From Alloyangia pacifica (GTDB lineage Bacteria > Pseudomonadota > Alphaproteobacteria > Rhodobacterales > Rhodobacteraceae): a DNA stretch of 64,000 nucleotides. The position numbers and the translations under genes were made by a program. Below, in pieces: positions 57,024 through 64,000 of the stretch; position 1 is the stretch's first letter, and every line of letters starts with the position of its first letter. The notes under the pieces are model-generated. The model saw only the letters and a list, made by a program, of their open reading frames with translations. It was not told where the DNA came from and ran no database searches. The stretch is from assembly GCF_003111685.1 (NCBI RefSeq), contig NZ_CP022189.1, positions 1,318,001 to 1,382,000 of the forward strand. Reading direction: 5' to 3'.

Positions 57024-57097
57024 ACTTGTGAGGCCGTTTCATATCGGTTTTCACCGCACGCGCAACCCCCAAGATGAAAGTTTTTTCCCGGGTCTCC

Positions 57098-57916
57098 CTA
57101 GGTCATCCTGGCGCCCCGGCGCGCGGCCACCAGGGCCTGCAGCGCGGCGACATGCGGCGCCAGTTCGGCAGCCTTGGCGGCGTCGATCCGGGTCAGCCCG
57201 GAGAGCTGCGAGAGCGCGCCCGGCGCAGGCCGTGGAAGGGCCGACAGATCGGGCACATCGGGGAGCGCAGGGGGCGGGGTTTCCGCGGCGCGCGCCTCGA
57301 GGGATTCGGTGATGAACCCAGGCAGCTCCGCGGTCCCGGGCGCGGGCTCTGCGGCCGGAGCGGCCTCGGGGCCCTCGGCCCAAGGCGCGCCTTCGTCGGC
57401 GGCATGGGGCTCGGGGTCGTCGGTCTGGGGGAAGAGCGGTGTGGCTGCGGCGTAGCTCGGCATCTCCTCCGGAGGCTCGACAGACGCAGGCTCCGGAGCG
57501 TCTTCTGAGGCCTCTGCGAGGTCGGCTGACTCTGCGGGCGCAGCCTGGGCGAAGGGCAGCACCGTGGCGCTTTCCTGCGGCTCGAAGGCGGGCACGGGCT
57601 CGACCGAGGGGGGCTCAGCCTCGGAGACGTCGTCGAGCAGCTCGGCCGGCGGGGCAATGCCGGCGACATGTTTCACCCCCTGTTCGCGCAGCACCTTCTG
57701 CACGCCCTTGATGGTCAGCCCATCGTCGTGCAGCAGCTGGCGGATCCCGGCAAGAAGGGCGACGTCATTGGGCCGGTAGTAGCGTCGCCCCCCGGCGCGC
57801 TTGACCGGTTTCACCTGGGTGAATTTGGTTTCCCAGAAGCGTAGGACGTGCGCCGGCGTGTCCAGAAGCTCCGCCACCTCGGAGATGGTGCGGAATGCGT
57901 CGCGCGACTTGCTCAT
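57098..57916 (-). CDS. MerR-family transcriptional regulator with a long Ala/Pro/Glu-rich tail
   Basis: DNA-binding regulator of 272 residues. Residues about 8-75 are the MerR winged helix: [55 protein letters not shown], followed by [11 protein letters not shown]. The rest (about 90-272) is low-complexity, rich in Ala, Pro and acidic residues, with no visible ligand domain. This protein (HspR/CarA-like N-terminus) stands downstream of ihfA in many Rhodobacterales. Function not known. The tRNA-Pro gene lies 75 bases after it. Confidence 0.85.
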   Translation of the reverse strand: MSKSRDAFRTISEVAELLDTPAHVLRFWETKFTQVKPVKRAGGRRYYRPNDVALLAGIRQLLHDDGLTIKGVQKVLREQGVKHVAGIAPPAELLDDVSEAEPPSVEPVPAFEPQESATVLPFAQAAPAESADLAEASEDAPEPASVEPPEEMPSYAAATPLFPQTDDPEPHAADEGAPWAEGPEAAPAAEPAPGTAELPGFITESLEARAAETPPPALPDVPDLSALPRPAPGALSQLSGLTRIDAAKAAELAPHVAALQALVAARRGARMT

Positions 57917-58035
57917 GCGGTGGTACCCCCTGCTGCGCGGGGCCGCCGGGCGGGCGCGCAGGCTTCAGATATGTCTTGGACCCGTCAGCGGCGCAGTGCC
58001 GGGACGTTCCGGGACCGCGAGGGCGCCGTGGCGGA

Positions 58036-58338
58036 TCAGGATTTGTTGCCGTCGGCAACCCGTTCCTTCATCAGGTGCGACGGGCGGAAGGTCAGGACGC
58101 GGCGGGGCTGGATCGGGACCTCTTCGCCGGTCTTGGGATTGCGGCCGATGCGCGCCGCCTTGTCGCGTACGGAGAAGGTGCCGAAGGACGAGATCTTCAC
58201 CTGCTCGCCACGGACCAGCGCGTCGGACATGTGCTGCAGCACCGACTCGACGAGTTCGGCGCTTTCATTGCGCGACAGCCCGACCTCGCGAAACACCGCT
58301 TCGCTGAGATCCATGCGCGTCAAAGTCTTGTCACTCAT
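58036..58338 (-). CDS. ihfA: Integration host factor subunit alpha
   Basis: Nucleoid-associated DNA-bending protein, 100 residues, acting as a heterodimer with IhfB. Features: [47 protein letters not shown], with the conserved [33 protein letters not shown] (about 45-77) that includes the Pro that intercalates into DNA. Start at 58338, family N-terminus. IHF is a known architectural factor at regulated promoters. Lies in the rpmF-plsX-fabH-ihfA-merR series, 111 bases after fabH. Confidence 0.93.
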   Translation of the reverse strand: MSDKTLTRMDLSEAVFREVGLSRNESAELVESVLQHMSDALVRGEQVKISSFGTFSVRDKAARIGRNPKTGEEVPIQPRRVLTFRPSHLMKERVADGNKS

Positions 58339-58449
58339 TTGGCAGCCTCCCAAGGTTGCGCCACAGCATAGGGGGGAGGCGGATTCCGAGTCAAGCAGCC
58401 CTTGCGGGCGTGGAGCCTGCAAGGGCCGGATTTTGCCGGATTTTTGCGC

Positions 58450-59421
58450 TCACCAGCGCAGGACGACAGCGCCCCAGGCCAAACCGCCGCCGATGGCCTC
58501 GGTGACCACCACGTCGCCTTGCTTGATCTTGCCCTCGGCCTTGCCGACCGACAGGGCCAGCGGAATCGAGGCGGCAGAGGTGTTGCCATGGTCCTGGACT
58601 GTCACCACGACGCGCTCCATCGGCAGGCCGAGCTTCTTGGCGGTGCCGTTGATGATGCGGATGTTGGCCTGATGCGGCACGACCCAATCGACCTCTTCCG
58701 AGGTGATCCCGGCCTTTTCCATCGCCGTGGTCGCGGTCTGGGCGAGCTTTTCCACTGCGTGGCGGAAGACTTCCTTGCCCTCCATGCGCAGATGGCCGGT
58801 GGACTGGGTGGACACCCCGCCGTCAACGTAGAGCAGGTCGCGGAACTGGCCGTCGGAATGCAGATCGACCGACAGGATGCCGCGGTCGGCGGAGGTGCCC
58901 GCGCCCTCGGCAGCCTCGAGGATCAGCGCCCCGGCGCCGTCACCGAAGAGCACGCAGGTCCCCCGGTCGGTCCAATCCATGATTCGCGAGAAGGTCTCGG
59001 CGCCGATCACCATGACGCGCTTGGCCTGGCCAGAGACGATCATCGCATTGGCGGTCGACAGGGCGTAGACGAAACCGGCGCAGACCGCCTGTACGTCGAA
59101 GGCGAAGCCGCCGGTCATGCCGATGCGGTCCTGCACCATGGTCGCAGCAGAGGGGAAGGTCAGGTCGGGCGTCGAGGTGGCGACGATCAGCGCGTCGATC
59201 TGGGAAGGTTCGAGCCCTGCATCCTTCAGCGCGGCCTCGGCGGCGTTGGCGGCGAGCATCGAGGTGGTCTCGCCCTCGGCGGCGAAATGGCGGCGTTCGA
59301 TGCCAGAGCGCGAGCGGATCCATTCGTCGGAGGTGTCGAGGGTCTTCTCGAATTCCGCGTTGGGGACCACACGCTGAGGCAGGTAATGCCCGATGCCCGC
59401 GACCTTCGCCCTGATGCTCAT
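58450..59421 (-). CDS. fabH: Beta-ketoacyl-ACP synthase III
   Basis: Starts fatty-acid chains by condensing acetyl-CoA with malonyl-ACP. The 323-residue thiolase-fold protein carries the catalytic triad: Cys in [17 protein letters not shown] (about 106-122), His in [13 protein letters not shown] (about 244-256) and Asn in [14 protein letters not shown] (about 276-289). ATG at 59421 overlaps the plsX stop by four bases, so the two are translated together, as in most proteobacteria. Confidence 0.96.
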   Translation of the reverse strand: MSIRAKVAGIGHYLPQRVVPNAEFEKTLDTSDEWIRSRSGIERRHFAAEGETTSMLAANAAEAALKDAGLEPSQIDALIVATSTPDLTFPSAATMVQDRIGMTGGFAFDVQAVCAGFVYALSTANAMIVSGQAKRVMVIGAETFSRIMDWTDRGTCVLFGDGAGALILEAAEGAGTSADRGILSVDLHSDGQFRDLLYVDGGVSTQSTGHLRMEGKEVFRHAVEKLAQTATTAMEKAGITSEEVDWVVPHQANIRIINGTAKKLGLPMERVVVTVQDHGNTSAASIPLALSVGKAEGKIKQGDVVVTEAIGGGLAWGAVVLRW

Positions 59422-60539
59422 TTGCCTGTTCCGTTTTTCTTTGTATCTGTGCCGTCCGGCGCCTCTGGGGCGGGGTCGGCGGCGGCCGCAGCGGCGCTCG
59501 CCACGCGGGCGGCCAGCCTGTCGCCGAAGCCGGACTGCGCGAGGTCATAGGCCAGTTCCACCGCCGCGGCCACCCCGGTGGCATCGGCAGCGCCGTGGGA
59601 TTTCACCACAGTGCCGTTGAGGCCGAGGAAGACGCCGCCGTTCTTGCGGCGCGGATCTACGCGCGCCTGCAACCGCTTGAGCGAACTCAGAGCGAGCAGC
59701 GCGGCGAGGCGCGACAGCGGCGAGTAGGTGAAAGCCTCGCGGAGAAGTGAATTGATCAGCGAGGCAGTGCCTTCGCCGGTCTTCAGCGCGATATTCCCGG
59801 TGAAGCCGTCGGTGACGATCACGTCGCAGCGCTTGCCGGGGATGTCTCCGCCCTCGACGAAGCCGACGTAATCGAAGCCGCCGGTCTCGGCATTGGCGGC
59901 GATGAGGTCATGCGCGGCCTTCAGCTCCGCGCGGCCCTTGTGCTCTTCGGTGCCGACGTTCAGCAAGCCGATGCGCGGGCGCTCGAGGTTGAGACCGTTG
60001 CGGGCGTAGGATGCGCCCATCATCGCATATTTCAGCAGGTCGTCGGCATCGGCGCGGATGTCGGCGCCGACGTCGAGCATGACGTTGTAGCCCTGCGGGT
60101 TGCGTGAGGGCCAGAGCACGGCGATGGCAGGGCGGTTCACCCCGGGCAGCTTGCGCAGCCGCACCATCGAGAGCAGCATGAGCGCGCCGGTGTTGCCGCA
60201 GGAAACGGCAACCGTGGCCTCGCCATTGCGAACGGCGTCGAGCGTGGACCACATCGAGGTGTCCTGCCCGTTGCGCATCACGTGGCTCGGCTTGTCTTCC
60301 ATCGCCACGACGCCGGAGGCATCGCGAATCTCGACCTGGGCAGACAAACCTTTTTGCTTGTCCACCAGGGGGCGCAACTCGGCCTCGGGTCCGTGCAGCA
60401 GGAAATGGACATCGCGGTGCTTCCGCGCAAAGGCGGAAAGACCGGCAACAATCGTTGCCGGCCCGCGATCGCCACCCATGGCGTCGATGGAGAGGACCAG
60501 AGGCCCGTGCGCCTGACGGTTATCCGTTGCGGATGTCAT
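59418..60539 (-). CDS. plsX: Phosphate acyltransferase PlsX
   Basis: Makes acyl-phosphate from acyl-ACP for phospholipid synthesis. The 373-residue protein begins with [21 protein letters not shown] (about 14-34), has [27 protein letters not shown] (about 115-140) and [26 protein letters not shown] (about 245-270). C-terminal about 20 residues are low-complexity. Overlaps fabH by four bases and lies 24 bases after rpmF, giving the rpmF-plsX-fabH cluster that couples membrane-lipid synthesis to ribosome production. Confidence 0.95.
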   Translation of the reverse strand: MTSATDNRQAHGPLVLSIDAMGGDRGPATIVAGLSAFARKHRDVHFLLHGPEAELRPLVDKQKGLSAQVEIRDASGVVAMEDKPSHVMRNGQDTSMWSTLDAVRNGEATVAVSCGNTGALMLLSMVRLRKLPGVNRPAIAVLWPSRNPQGYNVMLDVGADIRADADDLLKYAMMGASYARNGLNLERPRIGLLNVGTEEHKGRAELKAAHDLIAANAETGGFDYVGFVEGGDIPGKRCDVIVTDGFTGNIALKTGEGTASLINSLLREAFTYSPLSRLAALLALSSLKRLQARVDPRRKNGGVFLGLNGTVVKSHGAADATGVAAAVELAYDLAQSGFGDRLAARVASAAAAAADPAPEAPDGTDTKKNGTGK

Positions 60540-60563
60540 GCGACGATCGGGCCTATCCGCAAC

Positions 60564-60770
60564 TTATGCTGCGTCTTCGTCCAGGTCGATCTCGTCAGCC
60601 ATGGCGACGACCTCACGGTCGGCGTAGTGGCCGCAGGACGGGCAGACGTGGTGCGGGCGCTTGAGTTCGCCGCAGTTGCTGCACTCGTTGGGGTTGGCCG
60701 CGACCAGCGCGTCATGGGCGCGACGGTTGTTGCGGCGCGATTTCGATACTTTGTTCTGTTGGACGGCCAT
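60564..60770 (-). CDS. rpmF: Ribosomal protein L32
   Basis: Large-subunit ribosomal protein of 68 residues. It begins [20 protein letters not shown] and has two CxxC pairs: [17 protein letters not shown] (residues about 36-52), so it is the zinc-binding form. Followed directly by plsX, and preceded by the DUF177 gene 171 bases upstream on the same strand. Confidence 0.95.
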   Translation of the reverse strand: MAVQQNKVSKSRRNNRRAHDALVAANPNECSNCGELKRPHHVCPSCGHYADREVVAMADEIDLDEDAA

Positions 60771-60941
60771 GTCTCAACCTCGATTGTTCGCGTGTGGGGG
60801 CTATACGGGTGCCCGATAACGTTCGGGCGTGCCCGGCCTCATAGTCTTAACCCATGGAGGCGTGCAACCCGGAATTCCGATGAAGGCGCGAAAATAGGTA
60901 TTTCTTGCCAAACCGCAAGAGAGATTTCGCGCCCCAGCGGC

Positions 60942-61505
60942 TCAGTCTTCGTCTTTTTCGTCCTTCGAGAGCTGATCGCGCAGCCCCGCGAGCCCGGCAA
61001 ATGGGTTCGGGCGAGATTCGGAAGGGTCCTCCTCGGGCGCGTCCGGCGCCGCTTCGGCCATCTCGAGCGCCGCCTGGCTGCGCGGGTAGGGCGGCAGCGC
61101 CAAGGACAGGGCTTCGGAGAGAATCCGGCGCAGGTCGATCACGTCGGGCAGGGGCTCTTCCTCGTCTTCGGGCACCTCGACCTCGGAGCCGGGATCGGGG
61201 TCGGCGATTTGCTGCGCCGGCCGGAACAGCAAGGAGATCTCCTCGTCGATCCGGGTGGTCACCGGATCGAGGGTGACGACGCAGGGCTGCACCACCGTTG
61301 CGCCGAGATCGGCGGTCAGCCGGTAGGCGCCGCCGGCCTCGGGGGTCAGCTTGCCCATGAGGCGGGCCTTGCGCAGACTTAGCAGGCCGAGGTCCTTGGC
61401 CAAGGCCGAACGTTCCTCGGCCTCGGGCCTGATGTCGAAGTCTGTGGCCACGTCGCGGCGCAGTGTCGAGACGCGCAGCCGCGCGGGGTTTCCGCCTCTG
61501 TCCAT
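60942..61505 (-). CDS. DUF177 (YceD-type) protein
   Basis: Protein of 187 residues. Core block: RLTADLGATVVQPCVVTLDPVTTRIDEEISLLFRP (about 66-100, with the conserved CVVTLxP motif), followed by EDEEEPLPDVIDLRRILSEALSLALPPYPR. Highly acidic in the middle. DUF177/YceD is implicated in 23S rRNA processing or stability, and commonly lies next to rpmF, as here. Start MDRGGNPARLR at 61505 follows AAGGCGAG. Divergent from bamE. Confidence 0.9.
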   Translation of the reverse strand: MDRGGNPARLRVSTLRRDVATDFDIRPEAEERSALAKDLGLLSLRKARLMGKLTPEAGGAYRLTADLGATVVQPCVVTLDPVTTRIDEEISLLFRPAQQIADPDPGSEVEVPEDEEEPLPDVIDLRRILSEALSLALPPYPRSQAALEMAEAAPDAPEEDPSESRPNPFAGLAGLRDQLSKDEKDED

Positions 61506-61599
61506 GGGCTCGCCTTTCCTTTGCTTGAAGCGCTTGGCTGGGTTGTGTAATGCGGGATAGAAGGCCCTCCGGGGCATGGCAAGGGGCAGGACTGCGTCC

Positions 61600-62052
61600 A
61601 TGGTATCACGGGTGAGAATAGCGCTTTTGGCTGCAAGCGCCGCACTGGGACTGTCCGCCTGCTCGGCTCAGTACCAGACGCATGGCTACGTGCCACGCGA
61701 AGACGACCTTCAGCAGATCGTGCCCGGGATCGATACGCGCGCGACGGTGGAGGACGTGATCGGCGTGCCCGCCGCCTCGGGCGTGCGCGACGCGGGCGGC
61801 TATTACTACATTGAATCGCAAGTGCGAAGCTTCGCCTGGCAGGAGCCCGAGGTCATCGATCGCGAGGTGCTGGCGATCACCTTCGACGGGCAGGGCGTGG
61901 TCAACAATATCTCGCGCTACGGCCTCGAGGACGGCAACGTCGTGCCGATCACCCGCCGGATCACCCGCACCAACGATGGCGAGATGGGCTTCATCCGCAA
62001 GCTCTTCGGCAATATCGGCGGCCTGACCCTCGGCGATCTCGACCAGCAATGA
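61600..62052 (+). CDS. bamE: Outer-membrane assembly lipoprotein BamE (SmpA/OmlA family)
   Basis: Small lipoprotein of the BAM complex that inserts outer-membrane barrels. The 150-residue product has a lipoprotein signal ending in the lipobox LSAC with Cys21. The BamE/SmpA core IDTRATVEDVIGVPAASGVRDAGGYYYIESQV (about 44-75) is followed by the VVNNISRYGLEDGNVV segment. Start at 61600 was chosen for AGGGGCAGGA upstream. Divergent from DUF177 and 11 bases from the next gene. Confidence 0.88.
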   Translation: MVSRVRIALLAASAALGLSACSAQYQTHGYVPREDDLQQIVPGIDTRATVEDVIGVPAASGVRDAGGYYYIESQVRSFAWQEPEVIDREVLAITFDGQGVVNNISRYGLEDGNVVPITRRITRTNDGEMGFIRKLFGNIGGLTLGDLDQQ

Positions 62053-62062
62053 GGCGCTGACC

Positions 62063-62824
62063 ATGTCCTCCCGCGTGCAGGATGATGCTTCGGGGGAGGA
62101 CGGTCTGATCCTGTCCCGTGGCCGATTCCAGGCACGCTCCGCCGCGGGTGCCGAAGACGTGAAGGCGGCGCAGGCGTTGCGCGGGCTGGCGTTTTTCGGC
62201 CCCGGCAAGGGCCCCGATGCCGACGCGCTGGACGGCCGTTGCCGCCATGTTCTGGTCGAGGATGAGACCGGCCAGTTGCTCGCCTGCTTCCGCTACCTCT
62301 GGCTCGAGACCAGCGCCGAGATCGGCCGCAGCTATTCGGCGCAATACTACGATCTTTCCCGGCTCGAGGGCTACGGCGGGCCACTGATCGAACTCGGGCG
62401 CTTCTGTACCCGGCCGGGGCTGGTCGATCCCGATGTGTTGCGGCTGGCCTGGGGCGCGATCGCCGCCCTCGTCGATCGGGGCGGCGCGCGGCTGCTCTTC
62501 GGCTGCGCCAGCTTCACCGGCACCGACGCGGCGCGCTACGATCCGGCCTTCGGCGTCCTGCGTGCCCGCCACGCCGCCCCGGCGCGCTGGCAGATCGGTG
62601 TCAAGGCGGCCGAGGTGGTGCGCTTCTCCCCGGCCACCAGCGAGGCGCGTGGGGCCCTCAAGCTGATCCCGCCGCTCCTGCGCACTTACCTCGGGATGGG
62701 AGGCTGGGTGAGCGATCACGCCGTGGTGGACCGGCAGATGAACACGCTGCATGTCTTCACCGGTGTCGAAACCGCGGCGATCCCGCCGGCTCGCACCCGG
62801 GCATTGCGGGCGATCGCGGGGTAG
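62063..62824 (+). CDS. GNAT-family protein, probable L-ornithine N(alpha)-acyltransferase (OlsB-like)
   Basis: Protein of 253 residues with the OlsB/hemolysin-like GNAT core: DVKAAQALRGLAFFGPGKG (about 34-52), LDGRCRHVLVEDETGQLLACFRYLWLE (about 56-82), IELGRFCTRPGLVDPDVLRLAWGAIAALVDRGGARLLFGCASFTGTD (about 113-160), and MGGWVSDHAVVDRQMNTLHVFTGV. OlsB transfers a 3-hydroxyacyl group to ornithine, first step of the membrane lipid ornithine lipid. The usual partner olsA is not adjacent in the window (next gene is histone-deacetylase-like). Other GNAT acyltransferases cannot be excluded. Confidence 0.78.
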   Translation: MSSRVQDDASGEDGLILSRGRFQARSAAGAEDVKAAQALRGLAFFGPGKGPDADALDGRCRHVLVEDETGQLLACFRYLWLETSAEIGRSYSAQYYDLSRLEGYGGPLIELGRFCTRPGLVDPDVLRLAWGAIAALVDRGGARLLFGCASFTGTDAARYDPAFGVLRARHAAPARWQIGVKAAEVVRFSPATSEARGALKLIPPLLRTYLGMGGWVSDHAVVDRQMNTLHVFTGVETAAIPPARTRALRAIAG

Positions 62825-62933
62825 CGGCGGTGTGACGGGGCTCTGTCCCGAGCCGCTGCGCACCTTTCCCCCGGGATATCTGGACCTAGAAGATAGACCC
62901 AAAACTCTAGACGCAAGACCAGGAGAGGCGGCG

Positions 62934-64000
62934 GTGGCGACCTTCATCGGCTCGGAAATCTATCGCGGCTCGCGCTACGGGCGGCTGCACCCGCTGTCGA
63001 TCGAACGGGTGCCGGCGGTGATCGACCTCTGTCGGGCGCTCGGCTGGCTCCCCGAGGCGCAGTGGCGGGTCTCGCCGCGGGCCAAGCCCGCGGCCCTCAC
63101 CGGCTTCCATGCACCGCGCTACGTGGCGGCGCTGCAGGCGGCTGAGGCCGCGGGGACGGTGAGCGAGGAGGTGCGCCAGCGCCACGGGCTCGGCACCCTG
63201 TCGAACCCGGTCTTTCCCGAGATGTACCGGCGTCCCGCCACGGCGGTGGGCGGCGGTCTGCTGGCCGCCGAGATCGTCGGAGCGCAGGGCGGCACGGTGT
63301 TCAATCCCGGCGGCGGGACGCATCACGCGCTGGCTGATCGGGCCAGCGGTTTTTGCTTTCTCAACGAGCCGGTGCTGACCATTCGCCACCTGCTGAGCCT
63401 CGGGATGCGCCGGGTGGCCTATGTCGACATCGACGCCCATCACGGCGACGGGGTGGAGATCGCCTTCGACGGCTCGGAGCAGGTGCGGGTGATTTCGGTG
63501 CACGAGGCGCGGCGCTGGCCGTTCACCGGCGCGCTGGCCGACCGGGCCGGGGGGGCGGCCTTCAACATGCCGGTGCCGCGGGAGTTCAACGACACGGAAT
63601 TCGCGCTGGTGCTCGAGGAGATGATTCTGCCCGCCGTGGCGGCCTTTCAGCCCGATGCGATCTTCCTGCAGTGCGGGGCGGATGCGGTGCTCGAGGATCC
63701 GCTGGCGCGGCTGGCGCTGTCGAACCGTTCGCATGCGCGGGCCGCGGCGGCGCTGCGCGGGCTGGCCCCGGCGCTGATCGTCTCGGGCGGCGGCGGCTAC
63801 AACCCCTGGAGCGCGCCGCGCTGCTGGTCGCTGGTCTGGGCGACGCTCTCGGGCCGCGCGGTGCCCGAGCGGCTTCCCGAAGCGGCGCAGGCGGTGCTGC
63901 GTCGGCAAGTCTGGGCGCGCAAGGGGCGGCCCTCGGAGGCGCTGCTCACCACGCTGCGGGATGCGCCGCGCGAAGGGCCGGTGCGGGGCGACGTGCGCGA
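62934..64000 (+). CDS. Histone deacetylase-family protein (3' end outside window)
   Basis: Zinc amidohydrolase (HDAC/AcuC/acetylpolyamine amidohydrolase class). The frame is open from GTG 62934 (AGGAG upstream) to the window edge, about 355 residues. The catalytic pattern is complete: NPGGGTHHALADRASGFCFLNE (about 121-142), RVAYVDIDAHHGDGVE with metal ligands Asp and His (about 160-175), and VSGGGGYNPWSAPRCWSL near 276-293. The bacterial substrate may be acetylated protein, polyamine or acetoin-related; not predictable here. Confidence 0.85.
   Translation, partial: MATFIGSEIYRGSRYGRLHPLSIERVPAVIDLCRALGWLPEAQWRVSPRAKPAALTGFHAPRYVAALQAAEAAGTVSEEVRQRHGLGTLSNPVFPEMYRRPATAVGGGLLAAEIVGAQGGTVFNPGGGTHHALADRASGFCFLNEPVLTIRHLLSLGMRRVAYVDIDAHHGDGVEIAFDGSEQVRVISVHEARRWPFTGALADRAGGAAFNMPVPREFNDTEFALVLEEMILPAVAAFQPDAIFLQCGADAVLEDPLARLALSNRSHARAAAALRGLAPALIVSGGGGYNPWSAPRCWSLVWATLSGRAVPERLPEAAQAVLRRQVWARKGRPSEALLTTLRDAPREGPVRGDVR

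Overview
This window is chromosomal DNA from a high-GC alphaproteobacterium of the Rhodobacterales (roseobacter group). The evidence is a complete Rhodobacter capsulatus-type gene transfer agent (GTA) cluster followed by cysE, a PdhB (E1-beta) with its own lipoyl domain, a CckA hybrid kinase, the rpmF-plsX-fabH-ihfA-merR gene order, and an SOS box of the alphaproteobacterial GAAC-N7-GAAC type at recA. Genus and species cannot be fixed from the sequence alone. No insertion sequence, CRISPR array or rRNA operon was seen.

Layout. 1-3504 (minus): lptF-lptG-lptD for LPS export (lptD cut by the window edge). 3648-5654: pepA and holC. 5655-6203: AT-rich gap with a long interrupted palindrome, then a Crp/Fnr regulator. 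6867-10046 (minus): a membrane-anchored retropepsin-like protein, a MarC protein and an ABC-F ATPase. 10366-10788: ndk behind a leader that can fold as a three-way junction. 10861-13118 (minus): DUF4112, Pmp3, TfoX-C and aminotransferase genes. 13450-27461: the GTA structural cluster (g1 to g15, including g3.5 and g10.1). 27574: cysE. 28557-32360 (minus): pdhC-pdhB-pdhA, then ftsB-like and pgk. 34525-35572: two cyclophilins. 35670-39722: acetyltransferase, guaB and an RsmB-type methyltransferase. 39801-42160: cckA, interrupted by a one-base frameshift at a G run. 42165-44009: sulfotransferase and recA with its SOS box. 44232-49645: IscA-like protein, dgt, cation/proton antiporter and argS. 49732-53151: SPOR protein, nagZ, scpA and scpB. 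53215-56684: SH3 protein, membrane protein with a degenerate GGDEF domain, and a double-length dCTP deaminase. 56947-57023: tRNA-Pro(GGG). 57098-61505 (minus): merR, ihfA, fabH, plsX, rpmF, DUF177. 61600-64000: bamE, an olsB-like gene and a histone-deacetylase-family gene (cut by the window edge).

The GTA is the phage-like system here. It packages host DNA into small tailed particles, and in R. capsulatus its expression depends on the CckA-ChpT-CtrA phosphorelay. Three pieces of that logic appear in the window: a perfect TTAA-N7-TTAA (CtrA-type) box just upstream of cckA, a near-perfect one (TTAA-N7-TTAG) in the GTA upstream region, and a frameshift that separates the CckA kinase from its receiver domain at a canonical slippery heptamer. 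The GTA leader also carries a strong intrinsic terminator before g1, so transcription of the cluster may be attenuated. The regulatory links are inferences from sequence motifs; the gene calls rest on recognisable protein families.
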